DNA of 64,000 bases from Mytilus trossulus. Its lineage: Eukaryota; Mollusca; Bivalvia; Mytilida; Mytilidae. Positions 1-11,479 of this stretch are shown here, in pieces (within the stretch, counting starts at the first letter, position 1; every line of letters begins with the position of its first letter). The notes beneath the pieces were generated by a model. It saw nothing but the letters and a program-made list of their open reading frames with translations. It had not been told where the DNA came from and did not search any database. The stretch spans positions 70,988,457-71,052,456 of the forward strand of contig NC_086374.1 of the NCBI RefSeq assembly GCF_036588685.1, given 5' to 3'. The translations under genes and the position numbers were made by a program.

Positions 1-14
1 ACCCACCATATGCA

Positions 15-355
15 TACTTTGTATTCCCGCTCCACCATCTTCTTTATATTTCTGCGTCTACATCTGCATTTTTGTACTTTGTATTCCCGCTCCTGCATCT
101 ACTTTGTATTCCCGCCCCTTCATCTACTTTGAATTCCGCTCCTTCATCTACTTTGAATTCCCGCTCCTACATCTACTTTGTATTCCCGTTCCTTGAGTTA
201 CCTTGTACTCCTGCTCCGATATCTACTTGGTATTCCCGTTCCTTGAGTTACCTTGTACTCCTGCTCCGATATCTACTTTGTATTCCCGTTCCTTGAGTTA
301 CCTTGTACTCCTGCTCCGATATGTACTTTGTATTTCCGCTCAACCATCTACCTTT
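15..355. repeat. Minisatellite, about 25-bp unit with 50-bp higher-order copies
   Basis: Degenerate copies of a unit around 'tactttgtattcccgctcc' recur every 25 bp or so. From about 181 to 340 they form three near-identical 50-bp copies containing 'ccttgagttaccttgtactc'. Because 25 and 50 are not multiples of three, the array is open in several forward frames, so overlapping short ORFs here are artefacts. It lies 5' of the first visible lectin exon. A 14-base poly-C run follows at 534-547. Confidence 0.85.
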
Positions 356-714
356 TTTATTTATGCGACTCAAGATTATGGCTGAACGTTTAGACTTACT
401 TAATAAGGCACCGGCTTTCGTAACTTTTACATATTATATCTATATATATAAATACATTGTTTGTTTTTCAATGTTTTTGTCAAGAATTAGGGCACAAGAT
501 TATGAGTTTCAAAACATAGTCTCGTGCATGCCACCCCCCCCCCCCCCTTTTCCTCCGACCAAAGATGAATGTTCGTGAATGGTCCTTGCCTTATTATTGT
601 CTAGGTAAACTCGTGGTTTAAAGGAACCTTAGTTAAGTATAACACAAATATGTTCTAATTTTGCACTTTCCATTCATTAGAATACATTTATTTGATAATA
701 AAATTTATTTTCAG

Positions 715-963
715 ATGCAATAACACTGAAAGTAAAGAATGGACAAGTTGCATATTTCAGATGTAGTGATGGAAAAGTTGTCGATGTAACGGAGGCAACC
801 TATGAAAAGGGTAACTGTGGTGATCCCAGTGCATTATCGGTTGTGGAAGGACTTGCAAACGGAAAAACAAGTTATGATCTACCAGTTTCAAAATCAGTTT
901 TTACGAGCACATGTGTAGTTAACATTGATGAAAAACTGAAAGTCAAGTATGACTGTGTTAGTC
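715..963 (+). CDS. SUEL-type (galactose/rhamnose-binding) lectin domain exon 1
   Basis: This internal exon of 249 bp is bounded by acceptor 'ttattttcag' and donor 'gtaagt', phase 1 at both ends. It encodes about 83 residues starting ITLKVKNGQVAYFRC and ending LKVKYDCVS. The pattern of an aliphatic start, CSDGK, then ATYEKGNC, an F-x-S-T-C block and a closing L-x-V-x-YDC fits the SUEL (sea-urchin-egg-lectin) fold, which binds rhamnose or galactose in secreted animal lectins. The usual N-terminal cysteines are few, so this is a divergent copy. Upstream exons, including any signal peptide, are not visible and probably lie left of the window. The matching phase lets it splice to the next SUEL exon at 2892. 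Confidence 0.7.
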
Positions 964-2891
964 GTAAGTGTATTCTTTAACAAAAGGTCTATAGGTCCGA
1001 AAAATGCAAGTGTCATATCAAATAATTCTTTTTTCCATAGTTTTCTAAAAATAACAATAACCGATATGGTTTGGTTTAGATTTAATATGTTAAAAGCTTG
1101 CGTTTGAGGAATGTCATGCTCTGTTCAGGGTTATCAACTCGATCAATATCATTTTAGACCACTTGTAAAAAGAAATGACCAGACTTGTGACATAATTTAT
1201 TTTTGACTTAAAAACGAGCGTACTATAATGAATTTGTAATTTGCAATGACAGATGATGATTCCCAACGATTGCCCCCTTATATATACGCGAAATACCTTC
1301 AATGTAAAAGGACCAATGTATATTACATGTATGTATGTATGTGAGATAGGAAATATATTTAAGTAAAGTATTTGAGGAATTATAGCTGTAATACTTTTGT
1401 TTATGTCTTTGAAGAAATAACATTTAAATTGTGGTAAACAATCAGAAACCCGATTATTTAAAAGTGTGCACCACATGTTTGAGGTTATTTTTAATAGACA
1501 GAAAAAAAAGAGTACAGTCATTCCTTGTAATCAGTATAATTCTAAATTCTTTTTTATGAGGAGTGTATGATGACGCCACGGTCACACGACAAAATTATGC
1601 CTTTGAGCTGATAGACGAAAAAACTTTCAGTCAATCACAAGACGTATTCCGTTAGTTCATATAACAATGGGATGTAAGAACTATTGCATGTGGAGCAAAC
1701 CTTTGGTTAGTTTGCTTGTTTTTTTTTTTTGTATTTTACAAAATTGTAATTGAGATAGCATCCTATCAAATTTAAATACAATATATAAGCAAGCCACCCA
1801 AACTTGTTCTCTACAAACATAAGGAAATAAGCTCTAACATTAATTTCTTTTTTATCTTTTGTTTTTTATCACAGAGTTCATACATGTAGGCTTATATCCC
1901 TGATAAGGTTATCAATCAAACTATAGGATAAGCCCTGAAACTAATTTGAGTTTGTCGTCTGTAATTATCAAAATAATGATCGAGTCCTTTATTCGAATCT
2001 GTTGACTCATTTGGTCAAAAGGAATTTGCAAATATACTTTAAAAGATATAATTTCTTGCTCATATCCTTCAATAGTCTAATTGTCAATTTCGTAAATGAC
2101 CCAGAATAAATATATGTGTATGAGTTCTTTTCCTGACAATGATTACGCATACTATAATTGACAGTGAGAGCAACTTTATGTGTCATGTGTGTACTGCTTA
2201 AGTTTTTCAAATCTTTTAATGACATATATTTTTTATTTTAAACTATTTTTTTATGAACACCAATTCCTTCCCATGATGTTCATATGAAAAATCCATTGAT
2301 TACAATTATCTCGAAAGGATGCAGACATTACCAATCTTATAACTCGAATAATTCAAGCCCTTTCCGTGTCCGATTTCAACAGTCTTCCACACGAGGGCTT
2401 GAACTCCTTAATAAATGATCATTGGCCGCGTCGCCTGCTCTCTGTGAGAGAGAGCCAATCGGTGGCGATCAGGATAAAGAGTCTGCGCAACTGTCTTGTT
2501 ATTGTCTTACCAAACACGTGTTCAATTAACACAAATCCGATAATAATTAATTAACATCAATTAACATCGATTTACATCATTTAACATCAATTAACATCCG
2601 GAACTCCTCCTTCTTTAGTTGCCAATTTAAATCAAAATTCCCATATTGCATAGCGGTATGAATTTTCCGGTTGACGGTCTTGATCGAGGAAGACGTTCAG
2701 GCGTTAAAGTAGCCTTCGTAGCCTGGGATCCGGCCCGATCTAGCTGCGCGTACTGACAAGATTAGCCAGGACCCCAGGCTATAGCCTTCGTAGATCAGCG
2801 GAATATAACGACTGAATTATTCGGGTTACCAATCTTATACAATGATAGTTCGTTAAAGTGTTATTTTCATTCATTTTCCATTTCATTTCAG
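964..2891 (+). other. Intron between the two SUEL exons
   Basis: I see no coding exon here. It holds a short degenerate tandem of 'ttaacatcaa'-like words (about 2545-2600) and an imperfect inverted pair around 'agcctgggatcc' (2716-2733) and 'ccaggaccccaggct' (about 2768-2782). The rest is AT-rich sequence without recognised content. Confidence 0.55.
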
Positions 2892-3149
2892 CTACTGCAA
2901 CTGAAACAACAGCAAATGGAGCTACGGCAGAGATACTATGTAATGCCGGGCAATACATAACAATAACAAAGGCCCTTTATGGTGATACCGCGAATAATTG
3001 TTATGATGTAAATGCATTTTCTATTGTCCAGACTAGCTGTAACAATGCAGTAACTTGTTCGATAACTGTAGACTCGGCTACGTTTCCAAGTTCCACTTGT
3101 AGCCCGACTGGCAGTGAGAGTTTAGCAGTTGCTTACAGCTGTACACAAG
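2892..3149 (+). CDS. SUEL-type lectin domain exon 2
   Basis: Internal exon of 258 bp, phase 1-1, acceptor 'catttcag', donor 'gtaaca'. It encodes about 86 residues: a Thr/Ala-rich linker (TATETTANGATA), then EILCNAGQYITITKALYGDT, a central C-x(12)-C stretch, TCSITVDSATF and a closing LAVAYSC. This fits SUEL lectins better than the first exon, because the ILCNAGQYITI start and the ALYG element are both present. In the family this domain binds L-rhamnose or D-galactose on glycans outside the cell. It joins upstream to 715-963 and downstream to 5336-5404 in the same phase. An upstream ATG at 2858 lies in the intron and is not the start. Confidence 0.85.
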
Positions 3150-5335
3150 GTAACAAATAGTCGTATGTAGCTCTACAAGTATTACAGAAATCGTGAGTGA
3201 AAAAATATTTTTCCTTATCCGTTTTGGCTCAGAACGCTCATATCAAGGGACTTAATTCTTTAAAAATAAGGTGAAGGTTTATATACACATGCCATTAGTT
3301 AATTTTGCTATTTAGAAAATTTTCATGAAAATTGAACGAGCCACATCTATTTTAGTTAAAGTGTTGGGTAACATAATATAAAATAAAATTATCTCCAGTG
3401 TTTTTGTTTTATATAAAAAGTAGCTACATGTATATATTATCCGATGTAGAGATTTTTGCGTGACAAAAGTAATGCATTTTTTATTTTTTTTACCAGTCAG
3501 AATGCCTTATATTCTGAAAATTTTAATTAAGGATATTTGCTACTCATGTTTTAGAACCTTTTGTCAACTATTTGGAACTCTATCTTTTATTCAGGTAGTG
3601 GCAATACAAATTTGTCCGAAGGACTTTTATGATATATTTATGAGAAACTTGGTCCAGTTTAAACACCAATAAATAACTTTAAATCAGGCATTTAATCCTT
3701 ATCATTCTTTAAAATTGAGGATATTGAATTTATTTTCGCTATCGTAACCTTTATCACACGTGAATTGTGTGTCTGTAGTGGTTCATTGAATTAGCCTGGC
3801 GGATGAATATATTTTCTGGTTAAAAGTTTGCAATCTAATTAAAAAAAATATCTATAAAAACTCTTATCTTTCAAAAAATTGTTTTATGTTTATTTTTTTA
3901 TTAAACGATTAATGCAAAACTAAAGCAACATGTTCGTTACGTCTGGCCAGATTGCATTATTATCTCCGCCATTTTGTTTACATTTTAGTAAAAAAAAAGT
4001 TCGGTCACTGTTGTCTATCGAAAAATAAACAACCGTCAAGAATAACTACCAGAAGTCCTGTCGACCAATCATATCAACGTATTCTTTAATATGCAAATCA
4101 TATAAGAACTATATAAATATATATCTACGATCATCATTAATTCCGTGTTTTAAATCCGTTCATTTTTTTTTTAATTATTATTTTGTGTACGGTGTCCTTT
4201 AGTTTCGAACATCCTTGTCCATATAAAATATTGTCTGGTCTGTAGTTGAAAGGAGTAAGTTCCGTAAAGGTCATATGTGGTCCTGAAATAGTATGTCCGT
4301 TGTTTCACGACGAAAAGAAAATAATAAAAGCTGACAATAAAACACGTAAAAAGTGAAATAAATCTTGTTTTGTACAGTTTTTCTTATAAATAGTTATCAA
4401 ACGTAAACCAAAGCTATAATTCAGTACGCCAGACGCGCTTTTCGTCTCCATAAGCCTCAAGGCTTACAACCCTTATATGCCATAAGAGATTTTGGTTGAA
4501 ATTTCACAAAACTGACTGGATTTCAACAAACATAAAATTCTACGAAATATAGCGACCTATCTTCGACACACTTTATATTAAAGCCAGATATGTAAAATGA
4601 TATATAACCGTGAAGCATTACGTTAGTTTTTTTTACGACGAATGCAGTCCATGTTCCAATCCCAAAAAATAATGGAAATTCGTATATTTTGATTGAATTT
4701 TCATGGGAAATCATCACGAAAGCTATTTGTTACGTCTAAAAAGAATGTTAATACATACATTGATAACATATAGTAATTTGTCATACCTAGTACATGTATT
4801 AGCTTTGATACTGTCTGTTGTCTTATGAGTGTTTTCTTATTAATTCTGTATTATGTTCAAGTACAGTCGTATTTGGTTAACGTGAGCTGTATTGGCTCTA
4901 AGCCTCGGAGTAGAAGTAGAAATGGGGGTCAAGGCCTCATTGAACCTTATTTTTTATACTGTAAACCCACTTATTTTCGCGGATACTTTATTTCGCGTTT
5001 TACCCTTTCTTGACAACTTTGCGGCTATTTAATTTCGCGATTTTCTTATTTACTTGATGAAGTTTGATAAGATTCAAGCTTTATGTTTTGAAAAATGCAT
5101 AACAGATCAAAGGTTTACTTATTCGCAACGATTTATATTCGCGTTATTTTTCTACTCGCGAAAGTCGAGAAAATAAATCGCTCGCGAAAATAAATTGGTT
5201 TACAGTTTTTGTCTTATTGGTATTCATACCATTACTTACACCACACTTAATCTTATCTATACAATACATACCTTTTTGTGTTTCTTATCTTGAATATACT
5301 GTCCCCCCTTTTATAAACACTTATTGTATTTACAG
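3150..5335 (+). other. Intron after the second SUEL exon
   Basis: No exon recognised. It contains the TIR element at 4958-5206 and, at about 4421-4460, the dispersed mussel-type word 'gtacgccagacgcgcttttcgtc', which also occurs near 25572 and 61246. The remainder is AT-rich. Confidence 0.5.
4958..5206. mobile_element. MITE with 'ACTGTAAACC...TTATTTTCGCG' inverted ends
   Basis: The left end 'actgtaaacccacttatttt' followed by cgcg is mirrored at the right end by 'cgcgaaaataaattggtttacagt'. Length is about 249 bp with no coding capacity, and the interior is rich in 'tttcgcg'/'cgcgaaa' words. Non-autonomous TIR elements of this size are common in mollusc introns. No target duplication was clear. 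Confidence 0.7.
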
Positions 5336-5404
5336 TAACAGGACAAGTGTATACACATTGGGGAAGTACAACGTGTGGATCAACCGCTCAATTATTATAC
5401 TCAG
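5336..5404 (+). CDS. Linker exon starting the C4-like domain
   Basis: A 69-bp exon, phase 1-1, with acceptor 'tatttacag' and donor 'gtaaag'. It encodes 23 residues, TGQVYTHWGSTTCGST then AQLLYSG, the last Gly being completed by the next exon. A VYTxWG...C motif followed by LLYSG is the typical beginning of the short-chain-collagen-C4-like C-terminal domain found in many invertebrate secreted proteins, which continues in the exon at 6761. It bridges the SUEL domains and this terminal domain. The exon is small but both splice sites, the phase and the encoded motif agree. Confidence 0.75.
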
Positions 5405-5593
5405 GTAAAGTATTCAATAGAATAGTATATCATTTTTTGTTCTAAACTCCGTGTGAAATATAAGATGTTAGGCTACAAATGTAAAAACAAATATGGTTCA
5501 GTTTAAAGATATTTAAAGTAAAAACATGTTTTAACTTGTCACTTGCACCTGTTCGAAAAAGCTGTATTATGCCGCTATATATTATGTGTTTAT

Positions 5594-5872
5594 AGATTAT
5601 CGTTGATCATCTCAACGAGATTGATGTTCTCGCTTGAGCTGGTACAGCGAAAGTAAGAAAAGCAATCGAGTTGAGATGACCAATGATAATCTGTTTATCG
5701 CTATTTTACCTATGACGACGTTGTCCATTTCATGTCAATTTCGTTAGCAACGCCACGTGGCCTCCTTAGTTTCTAGCAATAATTTTTCCATTTTAAGCGA
5801 GAAGCATGATATGAAAATTATCAATAAAAAAGATCAAAGGAAAAATGCACAAAATAGCGATAAAATAGCTTA
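5594..5872. repeat. Hairpin plus dispersed repeat (second copy at about 16020-16192)
   Basis: At 5594-5696 'agattatcgttgatcatctc' is mirrored by 'gagatgaccaatgataatct', giving an imperfect hairpin. From about 5713 the sequence 'acgacgttgtccatttcatg' onward to 'caaaatagcgataa' recurs near 16033-16192 with moderate divergence. It is non-coding; the opposed ORFs at 5757-6083 are shadows of this repeat. Confidence 0.6.
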
Positions 5873-6760
5873 TAGATATACCATACGTGACATCGAAGAA
5901 GCCTCTAAACATCGCGACTATCGATTCACTCTGTCGCATAGTTTTGTGCTTGTCACAAACCATGAGCTCGTAGTTCAGTAGTTGTCGCTTGTTTATGTCA
6001 GTCATATTTGGTTTTCGGAAATTGTTTATGTTATGAAGTCGGCCCTTGGTTTTCTTGTTTTGATTGTTTCGGATATTTAACAATTGGGAACTTTAATAGC
6101 CGACTATAATCTTGTGTTTTTTCTCATGCATGGTTGAATGTCGCACGGATGCCTATAATTGCCAACATCCACTTTTTTTTAACTCTTGTGGATAATTGTC
6201 TCATTGCCAATTATACATGTAGCACATCTCCTTATTTTATATTTGATTCAAACACTCATTTCAATTGGCATCGAAGAGATACGACGATTTCGAAAGGCAC
6301 ACCTTCGTATCATCCTATGACAAGGGAAATAAAACCTATAATGTCACAACCTTGAGCTGCTCAAATATTTACTAAAGAATTAAAAAAAAAAGACCCATCA
6401 TATCCTTGATTTTATTTTATGTTATTAGTTTTAATCAAGATTTTTTTTATATGTTATTTTCATGTCAAACGTTCTATAGTCCGTTACACTGAACCATTGT
6501 AGACAAACAATATGAATTTCTGCACAACATATACCAACTTACTATAATCAAATCGTCCATGTTTTGCAGTAGAACGTAAACATAATCCGTTAGATTAAGT
6601 TAAAAAATTCTTCAATTTTTTCTTAAGTTTACAAGTTTAAAAAAAGAGACTACTCCGATCAACCTTTTAAACCATAACTTAGTTTTACAATTTCATAAAC
6701 AAAAGAAAACGAATAGATGATAAATATACGTTAACCAGAATGACTTTAATTAATTGAAAG

Positions 6761-7251
6761 GCGTTATGGCTGGTGGACCTCAAGGTACAGCAGGATCTGG
6801 TAGTGACTACCTTTGTATGCCAACCATACCGTCTTACACAGGTGATGAATCGGGTTCCGCCGAATCAGAAAGGGGACAACTTTACGGAATTCAGCTTGGG
6901 CTGGACACTGGGGATATGTCGTCTCCTTTTGATACCAGTAAAAATGGTTATGTTGTTGACTGCGCCGTTTGCCAGATCTTAGCAAATCCCGCGGTTTTCA
7001 TGCAAGCAGCAACAAACACGTGCCCAACGGGTTGGACAGTTGTATATACTGGTTACCTAATGTCTGAAATAGCTGCAGGAGTAACTGCGACTTCAAAGGG
7101 ATACGCATGTCTGGACAAAGATGCACCCCTGTCAACGGATAGTAGTGCCGATAATGCATTCGTGTATCCAGTAGAAGGAAAATGTGGGACACTAACATGT
7201 CCCAGTTACGAAGATAATGTCGAACTTACATGTGTTGTTTGTTCTAAGTAA
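6761..7251 (+). CDS. Terminal exon of lectin gene, short-chain-collagen-C4-like domain (copy 1)
   Basis: Terminal exon after acceptor 'taattgaaag'. Its first two bases complete the Gly codon begun at 5404, giving YSG-VMAGGPQGTAGSG. It encodes about 163 residues to TAA with motifs SDYLCMP, a YGIQ block, VDCAVCQ, TCPTGWT, a YTGYLMS block, YACLDKD, GKCGTLTCPSYE and a final LTCVVCSK. These Cys-rich motifs are characteristic of the non-collagenous C-terminal domain of sponge short-chain collagen C4 and of many cnidarian and molluscan secreted proteins. That domain is related to collagen IV-type modules and its ligand is not firmly known. The acceptor has a poor polypyrimidine tract. A near-identical alternative exon lies 3.35 kb downstream. 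Confidence 0.85.
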
Positions 7252-7435
7252 TTTTCATGCACTTTGAGACTGCTAAATTCGTTTAATTTAAATCTAATGA
7301 GCTTTAAACCACCACTCGTATACTTGCTTCAAGATACATACTGTTTTCATATCTGTTATACTCAATATGTATTTTTGGTAAACAACAAACTATGGTTTGT
7401 AGTACAAAATACGGTACCAACATAAAGCTTATTTG

Positions 7436-7441
7436 ATTAAA
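7436..7441 (+). terminator. Possible polyadenylation signal ATTAAA, copy 1
   Basis: ATTAAA lies 185 bp after the stop codon in 'atttgattaaagtag'. The same hexamer is kept in copy 2 at 10787-10792. No AATAAA was noticed at the matching place in copy 1. Confidence 0.4.
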
Positions 7442-8089
7442 GTAGAATATGAATTACGTGTAGGTTTTTTTTCTTATTACATTAGGCATGTTGTACATGT
7501 AAAAAAGACTCACATTCGAATTCATCAACATCAATTATAATTGTAAGAAATAATATTTGACATTTTTCAAATAGATCAAGTCTATGAAAAATGTTAGCTG
7601 CAGATGCCACGAAAACATACAATGTAGAAACGATGTTAAAAAAACTATATTCGTAATTTTGGTAAAGAATAGTTTCTTTATTTTAAATTTCTATATGAAC
7701 TCTATATATTGTTAAATTGTGTTGAATTAAATTTTGACCCAGAAACTATGGTCAGAATTCTCTTGCCTGACATATAATCCAAATGTATAACTTTTTTCAT
7801 ATTTGTTTGAAAATAATGTGTGATACCATGCAACCCGATCAAATAGTACATTTTCAAATTACCGATTTTTTTTATTCCGGGTTATACAATTATTTGACAG
7901 GTTACCTTTTCTGTGATCCAATGTAAGATATCCTGGTACTTGGTCTTTTAAGAGTAACATAACTAATTAAAATCAGGATGTCTTACCACAGAGTTGGTAA
8001 CATTTCGAAAAAATATAATCTTCGGAGTCAAAAATTGGTAATATGAAAATAATCGATTGGAAAATAATCTATTCATTTTTTTGTACATA

Positions 8090-8283
8090 AATAAGGCCGT
8101 TAGTTTTCTCGTTTGAATTGTTTTATATTGTCATTTCGGTGCCTTTTATAGCTGACTATGCGGTATTGACTTTGTTCATTGTTGAAGGCCGTACGGTGAC
8201 CTATAGTTGTTAATTTCTGTGTCATTTTGGTCTCTTGTGGACAGTTGTCTCATGGACAATCGTACCAATTCTTCTTTTTTATA
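8090..8283 (+). repeat. Dispersed repeat family A
   Basis: Starts 'ataaggccgttagttttctc' and ends 'ccaattcttcttttttata'. The internal words 'aggccgtacggtgacctata' and 'gtcattttggtctcttgtgg' recur at 16193-16302, 20100-20260, 45840-45995, 49600-49720, 53310-53575 (longest) and 56700-56915, and inverted at 50925-51000. No ORF is conserved. It is absent from segmental copy 2, so it inserted after the duplication or was lost there. Probably a non-autonomous element whose class I cannot assign. Confidence 0.75.
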
Positions 8284-8424
8284 TTGGAAAATTCCAATTT
8301 TACATAGTGAATGGGAAATGTTTTAAGTTGGATTGATTGATTGTTTGTTTGTTGCTTAGCGTCCAGTGGTAAATGCATTGTAAGTTTACTTAAATTACTT
8401 GTTCATAGTCAAAAACTTCATTAT

Positions 8425-8890
8425 ATAGATATAAAAAGATGTGGTATGAGTGCCAATAAGACATCTCTGCTTCCAAGTCAATGATTGTAAAAGTAAACCA
8501 TTATAGGTCAAATATGGTCTTCTACGTATACACAGAGCCATCATGGCTTATACCAAACAACTAGCTAAAAAGGGCCCCCAAAATGGCAAGTTTAAAACCA
8601 TACAAGCGGAAAAAGCAACGGTCTAACCTATATAAAAGCGAGAAACGAGAAACACTTATCAACCATATCAACAAAAAAGATCAATGAGCATCAGGTTCCG
8701 GACTTAGAACAGGTGCAAATAATTACAGTGAGTTTGGACGTTTTAATAGGTAACAACTATCACCCTTACCTGAAACAATAGTGTAACATCACAACAAATA
8801 AAAGACACACTATATAAACTATCAATTGAAATAGCTTAACGCAATCAAAAGACATCTTAACACAGGTGAAAATACACTAAACTTTATGTT
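8425..8890 (+). repeat. Dispersed repeat family C
   Basis: Runs from 'gatgtggtatgagtgccaat' through 'aagtaaaccattataggtca' and 'gcatcaggttccggacttag' to 'cttaacacaggtgaaaatac'. Copies are at about 11825-12170 (part of the duplication) and 50905-51405, with pieces near 62250-62400. Non-coding, and often joined to family A words. Confidence 0.7.
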
Positions 8891-10109
8891 TATATACTAC
8901 ATGTAGTACGGTATATTGATGTCCTGATGGCAGGTTTTTTGGTAATCCAAGCGATATAGAAATACGGTTACCTGAACTTCATCATGCACAAATAAGGGGT
9001 TGTTATGGTCGATTTATTTTTGAGAGGGGAACTGTGCATCAGTTCGCACCGACGTCTGGTTGAAATTGGGACGTTGATTTCATGTTTTGAAAGTGGTATT
9101 CCCTTTGCAGGTTTGATAATCACTGCAATACATCTCTGAAATTAGAAATTGTTTTTGGCTTTCTTGAAAGATGATGGCAGTTCAAAATCAGGCCAATAAT
9201 TTAAACCCACTTTTTAGAACTGATTTTTGTATTAATTTTATTTGCGACAATTTAGCGGTTAAATATAAAACAATTGACAACCAACCAATCGAGCCGTCAG
9301 CTCATTCGTAGTCATTATGAACAAAATGTGATACATGTAATAAGTGAACAATTAGATTTTGACTGAATTAGGCGCAGGACATTATTTCTTTTTTTACATG
9401 CAAGACGCAAGGACACTTGTGCTCTAAACATAACGGACATGCATTTGCAATTTAAACTATGATACACCTTAATTTGTTATACCGGAGTTTTATATCCGAC
9501 TATAATCTATTTTTTCTCATAGTTGAAGGTCGCACTGATGCCTATAATTGCCGACATCCACTTCAGTTGAACTCTGTCTCATTGCCAATTATACCACATT
9601 TCTTTATTTTATATATGATTAAAATAGGCATTTCAATTGGCCTAGAAGAGATACGAAGATTTGTTTACCCTCAAAAAGCACACCTTAATATATCTCCTTA
9701 TGACAAGGGAAATGAAATATATAATGTCACAACTAGTATTATGATATCTTGAGCTGCTCAAATATTTACTCAAAAATAAAAATAAAAAACCATCATATCA
9801 CTAGATTTTATTTAATGATATTTGTTTTAATTAACCTTTTTTATGTTCCTCTATAGTCCGTTACACTGAACCATAGTTTACCAAAACTATGAATTTTTGC
9901 TCAAAGTATACTTACTAGTATAATGAAATCGTCCACTTTTTGCAGTAGAGCGTAATGATTAGTCGTCAAATTAAGTTTAAAAAAAAATGATTCAAATTAA
10001 AGTTTAAAAGTAAAAAAAAAAGACAATGTTTTACAATTTCATAAACAAAAGAAAACAGAATAGTTGATATAAATATATGTTTACCAGAATGACATTCTTT
10101 ATTTGAAAG

Positions 10110-10600
10110 GCGTTATGGCTGGTGGACCTCAAGGTACAGCAGGATCTGGTAGTGACTACCTTTGTATGCCAACCACACCGTCTTACACAGGTGATGAATC
10201 GGGTTCCACCGAATCAGAAAGGGGACAACTTTACGGAATTCAGCTTGGGCTGGACACTAGTGCTTGGCCGTCTCCCTTTGATATCAGTAAAAATGGTTAT
10301 GTTGTTGACTGCGCCGTTTGCCAGATTTTAGCAAATCCCGCAGTTTTCATGCAAGCAGCAACAAACACGTGCCCAACGGGTTGGACAGTTGTATATACTG
10401 GTTACCTAATGTCTGAAATAGCTGCAGGAGTAACTGCGACTTCAAAGGGATACGCATGTCTGGACAAAGATGCACCCCTGTCAACGGCAGGTAGTGCCGA
10501 TAATGCATTCGTGTATCCAGTAGAAGGAAAATGTGGAACACTTGCATGTCCCAGTTACGAAGATAATGCCGAACTTACATGCGTTGTTTGTTCTAAGTAA
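10110..10600 (+). CDS. Duplicated terminal exon, C4-like domain (copy 2)
   Basis: Same length (491 bp), same acceptor context (atttgaaag) and same reading phase as 6761-7251, with an intact stop. By hand count about 20 nucleotides differ (roughly 96% identity) and 11 residues change. Five of these fall in nine codons, where GDMSSPFDT becomes SAWPSPFDI. All cysteines and the TCPTGWT, YGIQ and LTCVVCSK motifs are kept. No SUEL or linker exon lies between the two copies. It could be used only by skipping the first terminal exon, as an alternative last exon, or it may be unexpressed. The intact frame argues against an old pseudogene. Confidence 0.8.
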
Positions 10601-10865
10601 TTTCCATGCACTTTGAGACTGCTAAATGTGTTTAATCTAAATCTAGTGAGCTTTATACCACCACTCGTATAATTGCTTCAAGATACATACTGTTTTCATA
10701 TCTGTTATACTCAATATGTTGGTTTTTATTTGATACACAACAAACTATGGAATGTACGGTAACAACATAATTTAAAAGCTTATTTGATTAAAGTACAATT
10801 GAATTATAGTTATATTGTTTACTCACTTTGTATGTCGCAAACTTAATGTTTAAAGTTTATATGTC

Positions 10866-10871
10866 AATAAA
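10866..10871 (+). terminator. AATAAA polyadenylation signal specific to copy 2
   Basis: 'tgtcaataaaaaatag' lies about 266 bp after the copy-2 stop, inside a stretch of about 100 bp that has no counterpart in copy 1. It could support 3'-end formation for the second terminal exon. Confidence 0.45.
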
Positions 10872-11088
10872 AAATAGAATTTGAAAGAAAGAAAAAATTA
10901 ATTTAATTTAAATTACGTTTAATGTGTTTTCTTATTACACTAAGCATGGTGTACATGAAAACTTGCATCGTTTTCGAATTTACTAACATCAATAATTCCA
11001 AGAAAATATATTTTTCAAGTAGATCAAAGTTGGTGAAAATGTTAGCTCCAGATGCCACGAAAACATAGAAATGATGTAATATTCGTAC

Positions 11089-11353
11089 TGTTGTTGCCTC
11101 ACGATAGTAGAGGGGCATTATGTTTTCTGGTGTGTGTGTGTCAATTATTTCCGTCCGTCTGTCCCGCTTCAGTTTAAAGTGTTTGGCCAAGGTAGTTTTT
11201 TTGTGAAGTCTAATCAACTTGAAACTTAGTACACATGTTCCCTATAATATGATCTTTCTAATTTTAATGCCAAATTTAAGAGTTTATCCACGATTTCACG
11301 TTCCACTGAAAATAGAAAATGATAGTGCGACATGGGGCATCCGTGTACTTTTG
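11089..11353. mobile_element. Dispersed element inserted in duplication copy 2
   Basis: About 265 bp, from 'tgttgttgcctcacgatagt' to 'catggggcatccgtgtactt', interrupt sequence that is continuous in copy 1 near 7650-7690. The 'ggggcatccgtgtact' end is a word I associate with highly repeated bivalve elements. Short ORFs on both strands here are not convincing genes. Confidence 0.6.
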
Positions 11354-11479
11354 ACATTTTTAATTATATTTGAATGGTATATAATGTTTAATTGTGCTGG
11401 ATTAATTTTTCACTCCAATACATGTGGTCGGCATTCTCTTTCTTGACAAATTATTACAAAGTATAACTATTGTCATATA

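Noticed and set aside
72..578. Overlapping plus ORFs encoding repeats such as FPFLELPCTPAP
   Set aside because: Product of a 25/50-bp minisatellite open in several frames; no splice or start context.
1114..1521. 135-codon minus ORF in the lectin intron
   Set aside because: AT-rich, no recognisable motif, and antisense to an intron; length is within chance expectation.
6764..7198. Minus-strand and +2 ORFs over the lectin terminal exon, repeated at 10122-10547
   Set aside because: Shadows of the real plus-strand exon; they persist only because the exon was duplicated.
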